A program made the translations under genes and the position numbers. From positions 434,001-498,000 of the forward strand of contig NZ_RAHX01000001.1 of assembly GCF_003605475.1 (NCBI RefSeq): 64,000 bases of DNA, written 5' to 3'. Of the stretch, positions 24,668 to 33,173 are shown one piece after another. This DNA comes from Aurantiacibacter aquimixticola. GTDB taxonomy: Bacteria; Pseudomonadota; Alphaproteobacteria; Sphingomonadales; Sphingomonadaceae. Each line of letters opens with the position of its first letter. The stretch's first letter is position 1. Below the pieces are notes generated by a model. The model did not search any database. It had not been told where the DNA came from and saw only the letters and a program-made list of their open reading frames with translations.

Positions 24668-26380
24668 CTAGCCGGCGCGGCGGAGTTCTTCGAGAGCGTC
24701 CTTCCCGTCGGCGATATCGACGACGGAATTGGCCAGCAGATCCAGCTTCTCGAGGCGCGCGCGGGTGGCATAGGCATCCTCGGGCTGTCCGTAGAGATAG
24801 CCTTGGCCCTTGATATCGCCGAGACCGCGCAGCTTTTCCAGCACCGTGCCGTTCTCGATACCCTCTGCCGTGACCGGCAGCGAGAGGCCCTTGCCGAGCG
24901 AGACGATGGCGCGAACCAACTCTCCGCTCGCATCCTCGCTGGCGATCTCGCTCACGAAGCTGCGATCGATCTTCAGGCGATCGAAGGGGAGGGAACGAAG
25001 CTGCGAGAGGCTGGAATAGCCGGTGCCGAAATCGTCGAGGCTGATGCTGATGCCCTGGTTCTTCAAGCTGGCGATGATCGAGCGAACGGCGGCGATATTC
25101 TGGTGCAGGCAGCTTTCGGTGATTTCGATCTCCAGGCGGCGCGCCGGGAAGCCGGTTTCGACGAGCATGTGCAGGATCTTCTGCGCGAACCACGGATCGC
25201 GAAGCTGCACGGGTGAAATGTTCACGGAGAGCGTGATCGATTCGTGCCATTCGAGCGCATCGAGAAGCGCACGGCGGATCAGCGTTTCGGAGAGTGTGCC
25301 GATGACATCGATCTCTTCGGCGATCGGGATGAAGATGTCCGGGCTGACGAGACCGTATTTGGCCGAGCGCCAGCGCGCGAGCATTTCGAAGCCGACGATC
25401 TTGCCCGTCTCGAGATCGATCTGCTGTTCGTAATACGGCACGAACTCGTCCGCGCTCAGGCCTTCGCGGATGGCGGTTTCGAGTTCGTTGCGGAAACGCA
25501 GCTCGTCCTCCATTTGCGATTCGAACCAGAAATAGCGGTTACGTCCGCGCTTTTTCGCGTGATACATGGCGATATCGGCGCGGTGGATCAGGCGATCCGC
25601 GGTCATCAGCTTTTCGCCATCGCTGCCCGGTTCGGTATGCGACAGGCCGACCGACATGGTCGTCTCGACGCGGGTCTCGGCAATCTCGATTGGCGCGGAG
25701 ACGGCGGAAATGAGAGTTTCCGTCAGCGTGTCGACCCGATTTCGCTCGTGATAATCGAAGGCGACCGCGCAGGCGAATTCGTCCCCGCCGATGCGCACCA
25801 GCAGGCCTTCGCTCGGCAGGCGCTTCACGATGCGCTCCGCAAGGATGGTAAGCACGCCGTCCCCGACGAGATGGCCGTTGAGATCGTTGATCTGCTTGAA
25901 ATTGTCGAGATCGATGACGAGCACCGCCACTTCCTGCGCACGGGAGCGGGCATCGGCGATCAGCTCATTGATTGCATTCGGGCCGCTGCGGCGATTGAGG
26001 CAGCCTGTCAGCGGATCACGCTCGGCCAGCTCGCGCGCACGTTTCTCGGCACGTCGGCGCTCGATCACTTCGGCGTGGAGATCGTTATAGCGTCGCCAGC
26101 CGAATATCAGCAGCGCGATGTTGAGGAGGACGGCATTGGTCAACAACAGGTCCGGCGCATCGCCGATACCCATCCACAAGCGCACGACTTTCGGGATCAG
26201 TGCGCCGCCCGTGCCCATGAACAGGATGATCGCCGCAATGGCGATGCCAAGTGCGATCAGGTCATGGTCTGCCGAGCTCAATCGCTTGAGCGCCGTATCC
26301 TCATCCTGGGAAGCCGTCTCAGCCAATCTTCGAAATCCCCCGTGCCGTATGACAGACCGGCTATCGCTCCAGATAGTCAA
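24668..26380 (-). CDS. Membrane GGDEF-EAL cyclic-di-GMP protein
   Basis: A 570-residue protein that may both make and break the second messenger cyclic-di-GMP. Two N-terminal membrane segments (about residues 41-60 and 80-94) are followed by a GGDEF domain with an intact IGGDEF site (around residue 200) and an EAL domain. In the latter the signature is EML (GFEMLARW), and the catalytic residues look intact: SVNISP, EITES, DDFGTGYSS, KIDRSF, VTAEGIENG and GQGYLYGQP. No RxxD inhibitory site is evident before GGDEF. The start is uncertain (ATG at 26380, or TTG at 26326). Confidence 0.9.
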   Translation of the reverse strand: MTIWSDSRSVIRHGGFRRLAETASQDEDTALKRLSSADHDLIALGIAIAAIILFMGTGGALIPKVVRLWMGIGDAPDLLLTNAVLLNIALLIFGWRRYNDLHAEVIERRRAEKRARELAERDPLTGCLNRRSGPNAINELIADARSRAQEVAVLVIDLDNFKQINDLNGHLVGDGVLTILAERIVKRLPSEGLLVRIGGDEFACAVAFDYHERNRVDTLTETLISAVSAPIEIAETRVETTMSVGLSHTEPGSDGEKLMTADRLIHRADIAMYHAKKRGRNRYFWFESQMEDELRFRNELETAIREGLSADEFVPYYEQQIDLETGKIVGFEMLARWRSAKYGLVSPDIFIPIAEEIDVIGTLSETLIRRALLDALEWHESITLSVNISPVQLRDPWFAQKILHMLVETGFPARRLEIEITESCLHQNIAAVRSIIASLKNQGISISLDDFGTGYSSLSQLRSLPFDRLKIDRSFVSEIASEDASGELVRAIVSLGKGLSLPVTAEGIENGTVLEKLRGLGDIKGQGYLYGQPEDAYATRARLEKLDLLANSVVDIADGKDALEELRRAG

Positions 26381-26445
26381 CTTTCGGTTAATTTGCCCGG
26401 ACGGTCACCTGCCGCTAGGCGACCAGCGCAATCACAGGAGACCTC

Positions 26446-26856
26446 ATGGCAAATCACTGGCTGATGAAATCGGAGCCATTCAAATATTCGTGGGACGATC
26501 TCGTCCGCGATGGAGAGACGATCTGGGACGGCGTTCGCAATCACCGGGCGGCGAACAATCTGCGCGCGATGGAGAAGGGCGATCAGTGCTTCTTCTACCA
26601 CTCGAACAAGGGGTTGGAGGTCGTCGGTATCGCCGAGGTGAGCGAAGCGGGGCTGATCGATCCCACCGATCCTGAAGGCAAATGGCCGACGGTGAAGATC
26701 AAGCCTGTCAGGCCGCTCGAGAGCTTCGTGACGCTGAAGGCGATCAAGGCGAACGAAACGCTCGACGGGATAGAACTGGTGCGACTTTCGCGGCTGTCCG
26801 TGGCCGAAATACGCCCGGACGAATGGACGGAAATTCTTCGAATGTCAGAGGGTTGA
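26446..26856 (+). CDS. EVE domain protein
   Basis: A 136-residue single-domain EVE (PUA-like) protein, a family thought to bind modified bases in nucleic acids. The start MANHWLMKSEPFKYSWDDL, GIWDGVRNHRAANNLRAMEKGD (here with TIWDGV), CFFYHSNKGLEVVGIAEV and WPTVKIKPVRPL are all characteristic. AGGAGA precedes the ATG. It is divergent from the GGDEF-EAL gene. Role in this organism unknown. Confidence 0.9.
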   Translation: MANHWLMKSEPFKYSWDDLVRDGETIWDGVRNHRAANNLRAMEKGDQCFFYHSNKGLEVVGIAEVSEAGLIDPTDPEGKWPTVKIKPVRPLESFVTLKAIKANETLDGIELVRLSRLSVAEIRPDEWTEILRMSEG

Positions 26857-26859
26857 TCC

Positions 26860-26884
26860 GGAACATCCACGTGACTGCTCCGTT
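26860..26884 (+). promoter_or_regulatory. EcfG-type (general stress response) promoter of csbD
   Basis: GGAAC (26860-26864) and CGTT (26881-26884) are separated by 16 bases, an exact match to the consensus recognised by the alphaproteobacterial stress sigma factor EcfG. It lies 53 nt before the csbD start, overlapping the 3' side of the EVE gene junction. Confidence 0.8.
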
Positions 26885-26937
26885 GTTATGGCAAGAGGCG
26901 CGAACCTCGCGCTGCACGAGACTAGGAGCATGTTCCG

Positions 26938-27108
26938 ATGGGTGAACTCACCGACAAGATCAAAGGCAATGTCAACGAAGCCGTTGGCGAAATGAAGCAG
27001 AAGTCCGACGATCCCGAAACGCGGGCCAAGGGCGACAAGCAGGAAGCCAAGGGCAAGGCCCAGCAATTCAAGGGCGAAGTCGAAGGCAAGCTCGGCAACG
27101 ATATCTGA
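26938..27108 (+). CDS. CsbD family stress protein
   Basis: A 56-residue hydrophilic, Lys/Glu/Gly-rich protein of the CsbD family: MGELTDKIKGNVNEAVGEMK followed by a second partly repeated KGKAQQFKGEVEGKLG unit. CsbD proteins are common general stress proteins with no known activity. An EcfG-type promoter sits 53 nt upstream and a strong terminator directly follows, so it is a single-gene stress unit. AGGAGC precedes the ATG. Confidence 0.93.
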   Translation: MGELTDKIKGNVNEAVGEMKQKSDDPETRAKGDKQEAKGKAQQFKGEVEGKLGNDI

Positions 27109-27128
27109 TCCGCGCCAGCTACGGATCG

Positions 27129-27160
27129 AAAAAGGGGTCACCATCGGTGGCCCCTTTTTT
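27129..27160 (+). terminator. Rho-independent terminator after csbD
   Basis: GGGGTCACC (27134-27142) pairs with GGTGGCCCC (27146-27154), one G-T pair, with a 3-base loop and a run of six T. Five A on the other side make it usable in both directions. Confidence 0.92.
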
Positions 27161-27170
27161 GTGTGCGGAA

Positions 27171-27196
27171 GGAACGCGCCATCGCGGCGAGCCGTT
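27171..27196 (+). promoter_or_regulatory. EcfG-type (general stress response) promoter of the SDR gene
   Basis: GGAAC (27171-27175) and CGTT (27193-27196) are separated by 17 bases, matching the EcfG consensus. It sits right after the csbD terminator and 32 nt before the SDR start. Confidence 0.78.
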
Positions 27197-27228
27197 GTTT
27201 CGGCAACCCCACAAATCAGGAGCACGAC

Positions 27229-27978
27229 ATGAACAGGTTCGACGGAAAGCGCATTCTCATCACCGGCGGCACGAGCGGTTTCGGGCTTGAGGCGGCGAAG
27301 ATTATCGTCGAGGAAGGCGGCGAAGTCGCCGTGACCGGTATGAGCCAGGATCATCTCGACGAGGCCGGCAGGTCGCTACCGTCGGGTTCGCTCGTGCTGC
27401 GAAACGACGCGAGCGATCCCGAAGCGGCAAAGGAACTGGCCGAGAAGGTCAAGGACCAGATGGACGGCCTCGACGGGCTATGGCTGAACGCAGGCTACGG
27501 CAAATTTGTCGAACCGCAGAAAAACGATGCCGAAACCTTCGATGCCATGATGAACACCAATGTTCGCGGCCCCGTTTTGCAGATGGCGGCGCTGATGGAC
27601 GAGGTGAAGGACGGCGGCGCCGTTCTCTTCACCAGCTCGGTCGCCCCGTATCTCGGCCAGGCGATGGGTGCGATCTATGCGGCGACCAAGGCTGCCGATC
27701 TCAGCCTGGCGCGCTCCTACGCGAATGCGCTTGCCGAGCGGAAGGTGCGCGTGAATTCCGTCGCTCCCGGCCCGATCGACACCAACTTCTTCGAAGGCAT
27801 GGGACTGGAAGACGATCAGAAGGAAGACATGATCGAACAGATCAAAAGCCAGGTCCCGCTGGGCCGCATGGGCGATGCAAAGGAAGTCGCGCAGGTTGCG
27901 CTGTTCCTTCTCAGCGACCACGCCAGCTACGTCACCGGCTCCGAATACATGGTCGATGGCGGCATGACTATGCGGTGA
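27229..27978 (+). CDS. Short-chain dehydrogenase/reductase (SDR), stress-promoter controlled
   Basis: A 249-residue classical SDR with a Rossmann fold. The cofactor loop is TGGTSGFGLEAAK, the NAG motif is present as LNAGYGKF, the catalytic Ser lies in FTSSVAPYLGQ and the Tyr-x-x-x-Lys in AIYAATKAADLS, and a C-terminal YVTGSEYMVDGGMTMR is typical. The substrate is unknown. I chose the ATG at 27229 with AGGAGC upstream. The EcfG-type promoter at 27171 suggests it is made under general stress. Confidence 0.9.
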   Translation: MNRFDGKRILITGGTSGFGLEAAKIIVEEGGEVAVTGMSQDHLDEAGRSLPSGSLVLRNDASDPEAAKELAEKVKDQMDGLDGLWLNAGYGKFVEPQKNDAETFDAMMNTNVRGPVLQMAALMDEVKDGGAVLFTSSVAPYLGQAMGAIYAATKAADLSLARSYANALAERKVRVNSVAPGPIDTNFFEGMGLEDDQKEDMIEQIKSQVPLGRMGDAKEVAQVALFLLSDHASYVTGSEYMVDGGMTMR

Positions 27979-27981
27979 TGT

Positions 27982-29640
27982 CTATGCCTTCGCGCGCAAT
28001 CCGCTGACGGTTGCGCCGGAGGCAGCAAGCTGTTCGATATCGGTGATGCAGTGGAGGAGGCGGATGCCTTTCCGCTGCATCGCTTCTTCAAGCGCGGCGT
28101 CGAATTCGGCATTGGTGGCAACGCGTTTGCCCCAGCCGCCGTAGCTTTCGGCCATCATCGCGAAGTCGGGATTGGCGAGGCCCGTGGCAGCTTCGCGGCC
28201 GGGATACTCGCGCTCCTGATGCATGCGGATCGTGCCGTAGCTCGAATTGTCGAACAGGATGACGAGCAGGTCGAGCCCGTATTGCGCGGCAGTCGCCAAT
28301 TCCTGCCCGTTCATCAAGAAATCGCCGTCGCCCGCTGCTGCAATGGCAAGCCGGTCCGGATGACGCAGGGCAGCGGCAACGGCGGCTGGCACACCATAGC
28401 CCATCGCTCCGGCAGTCGGCGCAAGTTGCGATGGATATCCCTCATAGCGCCAGTAGCGATGCCACCAGCCCGAGAAATTGCCCGCGCCGTTGCAGACGAT
28501 GGCGTCGTCCGGCAGCAGACGGCGCACGGTGCCCATAGCGACCGCCAGATCGAGATCGTATTCGGCTTCGTCGCGGGGAGTGTTCCACGCCTCCCACTCG
28601 GCATGCGCCTCTGCCCCGGCATCGAAATCGATCACCTCGCCATCGTCCCATAGCGCGGCGCTCTCGGCAAATTCGGGCATGTCGGCGCAGAGGGCGAGGT
28701 CGGTGCGGTAAACGCGCCCCAGTTCGTCAGGGTCGGGATGCACGTGGATCAGCGCTTGGTCCGGGTGGTCGGGCGTGACGAGGGCGTAACCGTCCGTAGT
28801 CGCCTCTCCCATGCGCGCGCCGACCACCAGCAGCAGATCGGCGGCCTTTACGCGCTCGACCAGCTTCGGGTTCGGGCCGTAGCCGAGATTGCCTGCATAT
28901 ACGCTGGACGAAGGCGGGATAGCATCCTGCCGCCGGAAGGCAGTGGCAACCGGCAGGCCAATACGCTCGGCAAACTGGGTGAAATAATGTCGCGCCCGCG
29001 CATTCCAGCCTGCACCGCCGACGATTGCCAGCGGTGACGCGGCGTCGCCGATCATCTGCATGATCGTCATCATCGTATCGGGGCAGGGCGCCTGCGCGGG
29101 CCGTGTGACGGCAGGGCGCACGATCGCTTCGATCCCATCCTCGTGCAGCATATCCTCCGGCAGGGCGAGCACGACGGGGCCGGGCCTCCCGGAGATCGCA
29201 ACAGACCATGCGCGCGCGATATATTCCGGAATGCGCGATGCGTCGTCGATCTTCGCTGCCCATTTCGCGATGGGGCCGAAGAACGCGGGAAAGTCGACTT
29301 CCTGGAAACCTTCGCGATCTTTCATGCCGCGATCGACATCGCCGACGAACAGGATCATCGGCTGCGAATCCTGGTGCGCGACATGCGCGCCGATGCTGGC
29401 ATTGGTCGCACCTGGGCCGCGGGTGACGAACGCCACGCCGGGCTTGCCCGTCATCGCCCCGTCCGCGCACGCCATGAAGGCCGCGCCGCCTTCCTGCCGG
29501 CAAGTCACGGTCTGTATTCCCTCCGCATCCGACAGGGCATCGAGCACGGGCAGGAAGCTCTCCCCCGGCACGGTGAAAACGCGGTCGCAGCCCTGCTCGG
29601 CAAGGCAATCGACAAGGAGGCGGGCAGCGGTTTTGCTCAT
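27982..29640 (-). CDS. Thiamine-diphosphate-dependent enzyme (acetolactate synthase-like)
   Basis: A 552-residue member of the acetolactate synthase/pyruvate oxidase-like family. It shows the N-terminal domain with the catalytic Glu (RQEGGAAFMA), the central FAD/ADP-binding-like domain, and the C-terminal diphosphate domain with GDGDFLMNGQELATAAQYGL ending in DNSSYGT. It is not the biosynthetic IlvB, which is at 62734 with IlvN. The actual reaction is unknown. The ATG at 29640 is preferred over one at 29685 because the extra residues lack family character. Convergent with the SDR gene. Confidence 0.87.
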   Translation of the reverse strand: MSKTAARLLVDCLAEQGCDRVFTVPGESFLPVLDALSDAEGIQTVTCRQEGGAAFMACADGAMTGKPGVAFVTRGPGATNASIGAHVAHQDSQPMILFVGDVDRGMKDREGFQEVDFPAFFGPIAKWAAKIDDASRIPEYIARAWSVAISGRPGPVVLALPEDMLHEDGIEAIVRPAVTRPAQAPCPDTMMTIMQMIGDAASPLAIVGGAGWNARARHYFTQFAERIGLPVATAFRRQDAIPPSSSVYAGNLGYGPNPKLVERVKAADLLLVVGARMGEATTDGYALVTPDHPDQALIHVHPDPDELGRVYRTDLALCADMPEFAESAALWDDGEVIDFDAGAEAHAEWEAWNTPRDEAEYDLDLAVAMGTVRRLLPDDAIVCNGAGNFSGWWHRYWRYEGYPSQLAPTAGAMGYGVPAAVAAALRHPDRLAIAAAGDGDFLMNGQELATAAQYGLDLLVILFDNSSYGTIRMHQEREYPGREAATGLANPDFAMMAESYGGWGKRVATNAEFDAALEEAMQRKGIRLLHCITDIEQLAASGATVSGLRAKA

Positions 29641-29767
29641 GAAAGCCGCGTTAGCGAGGCCGAAACGCGGCGGCAACTCTTCCACAAATCAAAGCGATGC
29701 GTCCCGGATGTGGACAGGAACAACAGTGCGATACCCTGATTGGTTACCAAATAGTTAAGGTGGCATC

Positions 29768-29971
29768 ATGAGACGCGCACTAGTCCTTACCGATGAATCG
29801 GCTCGCCACCCCTTCCGGGCTTCCCTCCCCCCACATGTGGTGCATCGCGCCAACGAGATCGAACGCACCGTGCCATGGCGCCAGCGCCTTTCGATCACGC
29901 GCAAGGAAGTTGAAACCGTGATGGCGACCTATACCGCCGCCTTCGTCGCGACGCTCGCCTTCATCGCCTAG
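29768..29971 (+). CDS. Small conserved-looking hypothetical protein
   Basis: A 67-residue reading frame with a good ribosome binding site (AAGGTGG, 6 nt before the ATG). It has a basic N-terminal half (PWRQRLSITRKEVETV) and a hydrophobic C-terminal segment of about 15 residues (MATYTAAFVATLAFIA). No known family is recognised. It could be a small membrane protein. It overlaps the end of the convergent MFS gene by 4 nt; both stops use the same CTAG. Confidence 0.55.
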   Translation: MRRALVLTDESARHPFRASLPPHVVHRANEIERTVPWRQRLSITRKEVETVMATYTAAFVATLAFIA

Positions 29972-31296
29972 ACCGGCTGCTCCATGGGGGCGGCCGCTTC
30001 CGCCTTGCAGAGCATGCGCGCAAGCCATGCGGAGACGAGGCACATCGCAGCGCTGAGGAGCAACTGCTCCGCAAGTGGTACTCCGATATAGCCGAGGCCG
30101 AGTGCCACGAGCGCGCCCAGAACCATCGCGCCTGAATTGACGATGTTGTTGGCTGCCACCGCGCGGCTCGTCTGCGATGGCGGTACCTTCGTGGTCAGGA
30201 AGGCGTAGAGGGGCACCACGAACATGCCGCCGAAGATCGCTATCAGCAGCAGGCTGCCGAGAACGACATAGGCGAGCGGGTAGGACAGGAAGGTGGTCAC
30301 ATCCATCAGCGTGTCGTCTTGCAACCCCGCATTCCAGGCGCGGCAGACGAAGTAGAACACCGCCACCATCGCGCCCATCGCTAGCACGGATGCCGGGGCA
30401 TAGCGGGCGGACACGCGGCCCTTCAACAGCATGTTGACGGCGACCGAGCCGATGGCGACGCCGATGGAGAAGAACACCAGAAACAGGCTCGCGACCTTGG
30501 GGTCGGCCAGCAGCACGTTCTTTGCGAGCGGCGGGAACTGGATGAAAAGCACCGACCCGACTGTCCAGAAAAAGCTGATGGCGATTATCGCAAACAGAAC
30601 TTCGCGGTGATGAGAGACCCCCTTGATCAGCCGCCAGGACGACGTGAAGGGATTGAAATCGATCTTCTCCTTCTCGCCCATCGGCGGGGCGGGCGGCACT
30701 TGCCGGGCAACGGCGTAGCCGATTAGCGAGAAGAGGATGATGCCAGCTGCGGCAACCTCCACCATTTCCGACAGGACGCCAGCCAGGATCGTCCCGCCCA
30801 TGATGGCAATGTAGGTTCCGGCTTCGACCAGGCCTGTTCCCGCAAGCACCTCGTCCTTTTCCAGATGCTGCGGCAGGATCGCGTATTTGATGGGCCCGAA
30901 GAAGGCCGACTGCGTTCCCGTCCCGAACAGCGTCAGCATCAGCAGCGGGATCGCGACCTCGTCGACCGCAATGCCGTTCCACGCCATGAAAAGCCCGGTC
31001 GCGCCCACGCACATCAGGCCGATTTCGGCGGCTTTGATCCGCCGGATCAGCTTCGCCTTGTCACGCATATCCGCCAGTTGCCCGGCGATGGCCGACAGCA
31101 GGAAGAAGGGCAGGATGAAAAGGGCGGACGCCGCGCTGGAAAAGAACAGCTCCGTATCGGCTGAATTGTAGACGGCATAGACGACGAACAGCACCATCGT
31201 CGTCTTGTAGAGATTGTCGTTGAAGGCGTTCAGCAGCTGGGTGACGAAAAGCGGCAGGAACCTGCGCACCTTCAGCAGATGTCGTGAATCGTACAA
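29968..31296 (-). CDS. Major facilitator superfamily transporter (LplT-like)
   Basis: A 442-residue membrane protein with about twelve segments. The N-terminal LPLFVTQLLNAFNDNLYKT is the hallmark of the LplT lysophospholipid-flippase branch of the MFS, and SAFFGPIKYAILPQHL with a GTGLVEAGTYIAIMGG stretch also fits. The frame is open back to 31458, but a TTG at 31296 with AAAAGG upstream gives the expected short N-terminus. The neighbour pgsA (divergent) also concerns phospholipids, which supports the call. Confidence 0.85.
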   Translation of the reverse strand: MYDSRHLLKVRRFLPLFVTQLLNAFNDNLYKTTMVLFVVYAVYNSADTELFFSSAASALFILPFFLLSAIAGQLADMRDKAKLIRRIKAAEIGLMCVGATGLFMAWNGIAVDEVAIPLLMLTLFGTGTQSAFFGPIKYAILPQHLEKDEVLAGTGLVEAGTYIAIMGGTILAGVLSEMVEVAAAGIILFSLIGYAVARQVPPAPPMGEKEKIDFNPFTSSWRLIKGVSHHREVLFAIIAISFFWTVGSVLFIQFPPLAKNVLLADPKVASLFLVFFSIGVAIGSVAVNMLLKGRVSARYAPASVLAMGAMVAVFYFVCRAWNAGLQDDTLMDVTTFLSYPLAYVVLGSLLLIAIFGGMFVVPLYAFLTTKVPPSQTSRAVAANNIVNSGAMVLGALVALGLGYIGVPLAEQLLLSAAMCLVSAWLARMLCKAEAAAPMEQPV

Positions 31297-31414
31297 GTGG
31301 TTGCCTTTTCCCCGCCCGGGCACGCAGCCCGCTCTCCTGCACGGCGCTTTATAACCAATCGCGTGGGGTGGCCACGCTTTTTCCTGAAGCAATATCCGGC
31401 TAGGGAAAGGCGCC

Positions 31415-32029
31415 ATGTGGACGCTTCCCAATATCCTTACGCTGTCGCGCATCCTCATGCTGCCGCTGCTCGGCTTCCTGCTTTGGTGGCCGGACTGGGC
31501 GCTCGGCTACTACGCGGCCTTCGTGCTCTATTCGATAATCGCCATCACCGACTATTTCGACGGCATGCTGGCGAGATCGAGCGGAGCGGTGAGCAAGCTC
31601 GGCACCTTTCTCGATCCCATTGCGGACAAGATCATGGTGGCGACCGTGATCCTGATCCTGACGGCACAGGGAATGTTGCGCGGACCCTACGTGGGCGATT
31701 TGCACGTGGTGGCCGGACTTATCATCCTGCTCCGCGAAATTGCCGTGTCGGGCCTCCGCGAATTTCTTGGTGGGCTGCAGGTGAGCGTGCCGGTCTCGAA
31801 ACTCGCCAAATGGAAGACCACTTTCCAGCTTCTGGCTCTCGGCGCACTGATCCTCGGTGGCGCGGTCCACGGCCCGCCATGCGCCTCGCTCACCGATCCT
31901 GCCGGGTGCGGCACTTGGCAGGAACAGTGGATCAGAACAGTCGGCCTGATCAGTCTGTGGAGCGCTGCCGCCCTGACCGTCGTGACGGGCTGGGATTACC
32001 TGCGCGTTGGCCTCAAGCACATGGATTGA
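31415..32029 (+). CDS. pgsA: CDP-diacylglycerol-glycerol-3-phosphate 3-phosphatidyltransferase
   Basis: PgsA (204 aa) makes phosphatidylglycerol phosphate from CDP-diacylglycerol and glycerol 3-phosphate in the inner membrane. The CDP-alcohol phosphotransferase motif DYFDGMLARSSGAVSKLGTF with the two downstream Asp in LDPIADKIM is intact. There are about five membrane segments. An insertion with three cysteines (GPPCASLTDPAGCGTW) near residue 160 is unusual. Short 5' spacing after GGGAAAGGCGCC. Confidence 0.95.
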   Translation: MWTLPNILTLSRILMLPLLGFLLWWPDWALGYYAAFVLYSIIAITDYFDGMLARSSGAVSKLGTFLDPIADKIMVATVILILTAQGMLRGPYVGDLHVVAGLIILLREIAVSGLREFLGGLQVSVPVSKLAKWKTTFQLLALGALILGGAVHGPPCASLTDPAGCGTWQEQWIRTVGLISLWSAAALTVVTGWDYLRVGLKHMD

Positions 32030-32033
32030 TGCA

Positions 32034-33092
32034 CTAGCCGGCTGGCATCTCCAGCGAGGACATGTCGATCACGAAGCGATACCGCACATCGGCCTTTTCG
32101 AGCCGTTCGAACGCTTCATTGATCTCTTCCATTCGGATCATTTCGATTTCGGGCACCACGCCCTTTTCGGCGCAGAATTCGAGCATTTCCTGCGTTTCGG
32201 GAATCCCACCGATGAAGGATCCGGAGACCTTTCGCCTGCCGAACATCAGCAGCGCCGCATTCGGGTCGTTCAGCGGCCCGACCTGGCCGACGATGGCAAT
32301 CTCACCGCCGATGTCCAGCAGCGGGATATAGGGATCGATATCGTGGGCGACGGGAACGGTGTCGACGATGAGATCGAACCCGAATGCCTTGGCCTCCATC
32401 GCTTCTTCGTTCGATGACAGCAGGAATTCGTCCGCGCCGAGCGCGGCTGCGTCTTTTTCCTTGTCAGGAGTGCGCGAGAGCACCGTGACATGCGCGCCCA
32501 TCGCGGATGCGATCTTCACGGCCATATGGCCCAGTCCGCCAAGGCCGATGACGGCCACGCGGCTTCCTTTATCGATACCGAAACGCTTCATCGGCGAGTA
32601 GGTGGTAATGCCCGCACACAATAGTGGCGCGGCTTTAGCCGGATCGATGGAACCCGGAACCTGAAGGACGAATTCCTCCCGCACGACGATGTGCTTGGAA
32701 AATCCGCCATGGGTCATGCCGTCCGAATGCTTGTCCTCCGAACCGTAGGTCATCACCATGCCCTCGCGGCAGAATTGCTCTTCCCCGGCGCGGCACTGGT
32801 CGCATCGTTGGCAGCTATCGACCATGCATCCGACAGCGACGGTATCGCCCGCGGCATGCCTTTCAACGTCGGAGCCGACAGCCATAACCTTCCCGACAAT
32901 TTCATGTCCCGGCACGACGGGATAGGTCGTCATGCCCCAGTCATTGCGGGCGAAATGCAGGTCGGAATGGCAGATGCCGCAATGGGTGATTTCGATCACC
33001 ACGTCGTTTGCATTCAGATTGTCCCGCCGCTCGAAATCGAAAGGCGTCATGTGGCCGCTGGTGTCGTGTGAAGCGTAGCCGATTGTTTGCAT
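32034..33092 (-). CDS. Zinc-dependent NAD(P) alcohol dehydrogenase (YahK/CAD type)
   Basis: A 352-residue medium-chain dehydrogenase that reduces aldehydes or oxidises alcohols. The catalytic zinc Cys is in THCGICHSDLH with the His of GHEIVGKV. The structural zinc lobe shows four Cys in SCQRCDQCRAGEEQFC, and the cofactor loop is GLGGLGHMAVKIA. Sequence style is that of the cinnamyl-alcohol dehydrogenase/YahK group, which often prefers NADPH. Convergent with pgsA. Confidence 0.92.
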   Translation of the reverse strand: MQTIGYASHDTSGHMTPFDFERRDNLNANDVVIEITHCGICHSDLHFARNDWGMTTYPVVPGHEIVGKVMAVGSDVERHAAGDTVAVGCMVDSCQRCDQCRAGEEQFCREGMVMTYGSEDKHSDGMTHGGFSKHIVVREEFVLQVPGSIDPAKAAPLLCAGITTYSPMKRFGIDKGSRVAVIGLGGLGHMAVKIASAMGAHVTVLSRTPDKEKDAAALGADEFLLSSNEEAMEAKAFGFDLIVDTVPVAHDIDPYIPLLDIGGEIAIVGQVGPLNDPNAALLMFGRRKVSGSFIGGIPETQEMLEFCAEKGVVPEIEMIRMEEINEAFERLEKADVRYRFVIDMSSLEMPAG

Positions 33093-33173
33093 GGCATTTC
33101 CCCCAAGATACCGCGCCTGAAAGAGCGGTATTGGAAACTGGTTTACAGGAATTTGCAGGCTGTGGACAGCAAA

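Noticed and set aside
29715..29740. GGAAC before the small gene at 29768
   Set aside because: No CGTT at 16-17 bases; the sequence there is ATTG or similar.
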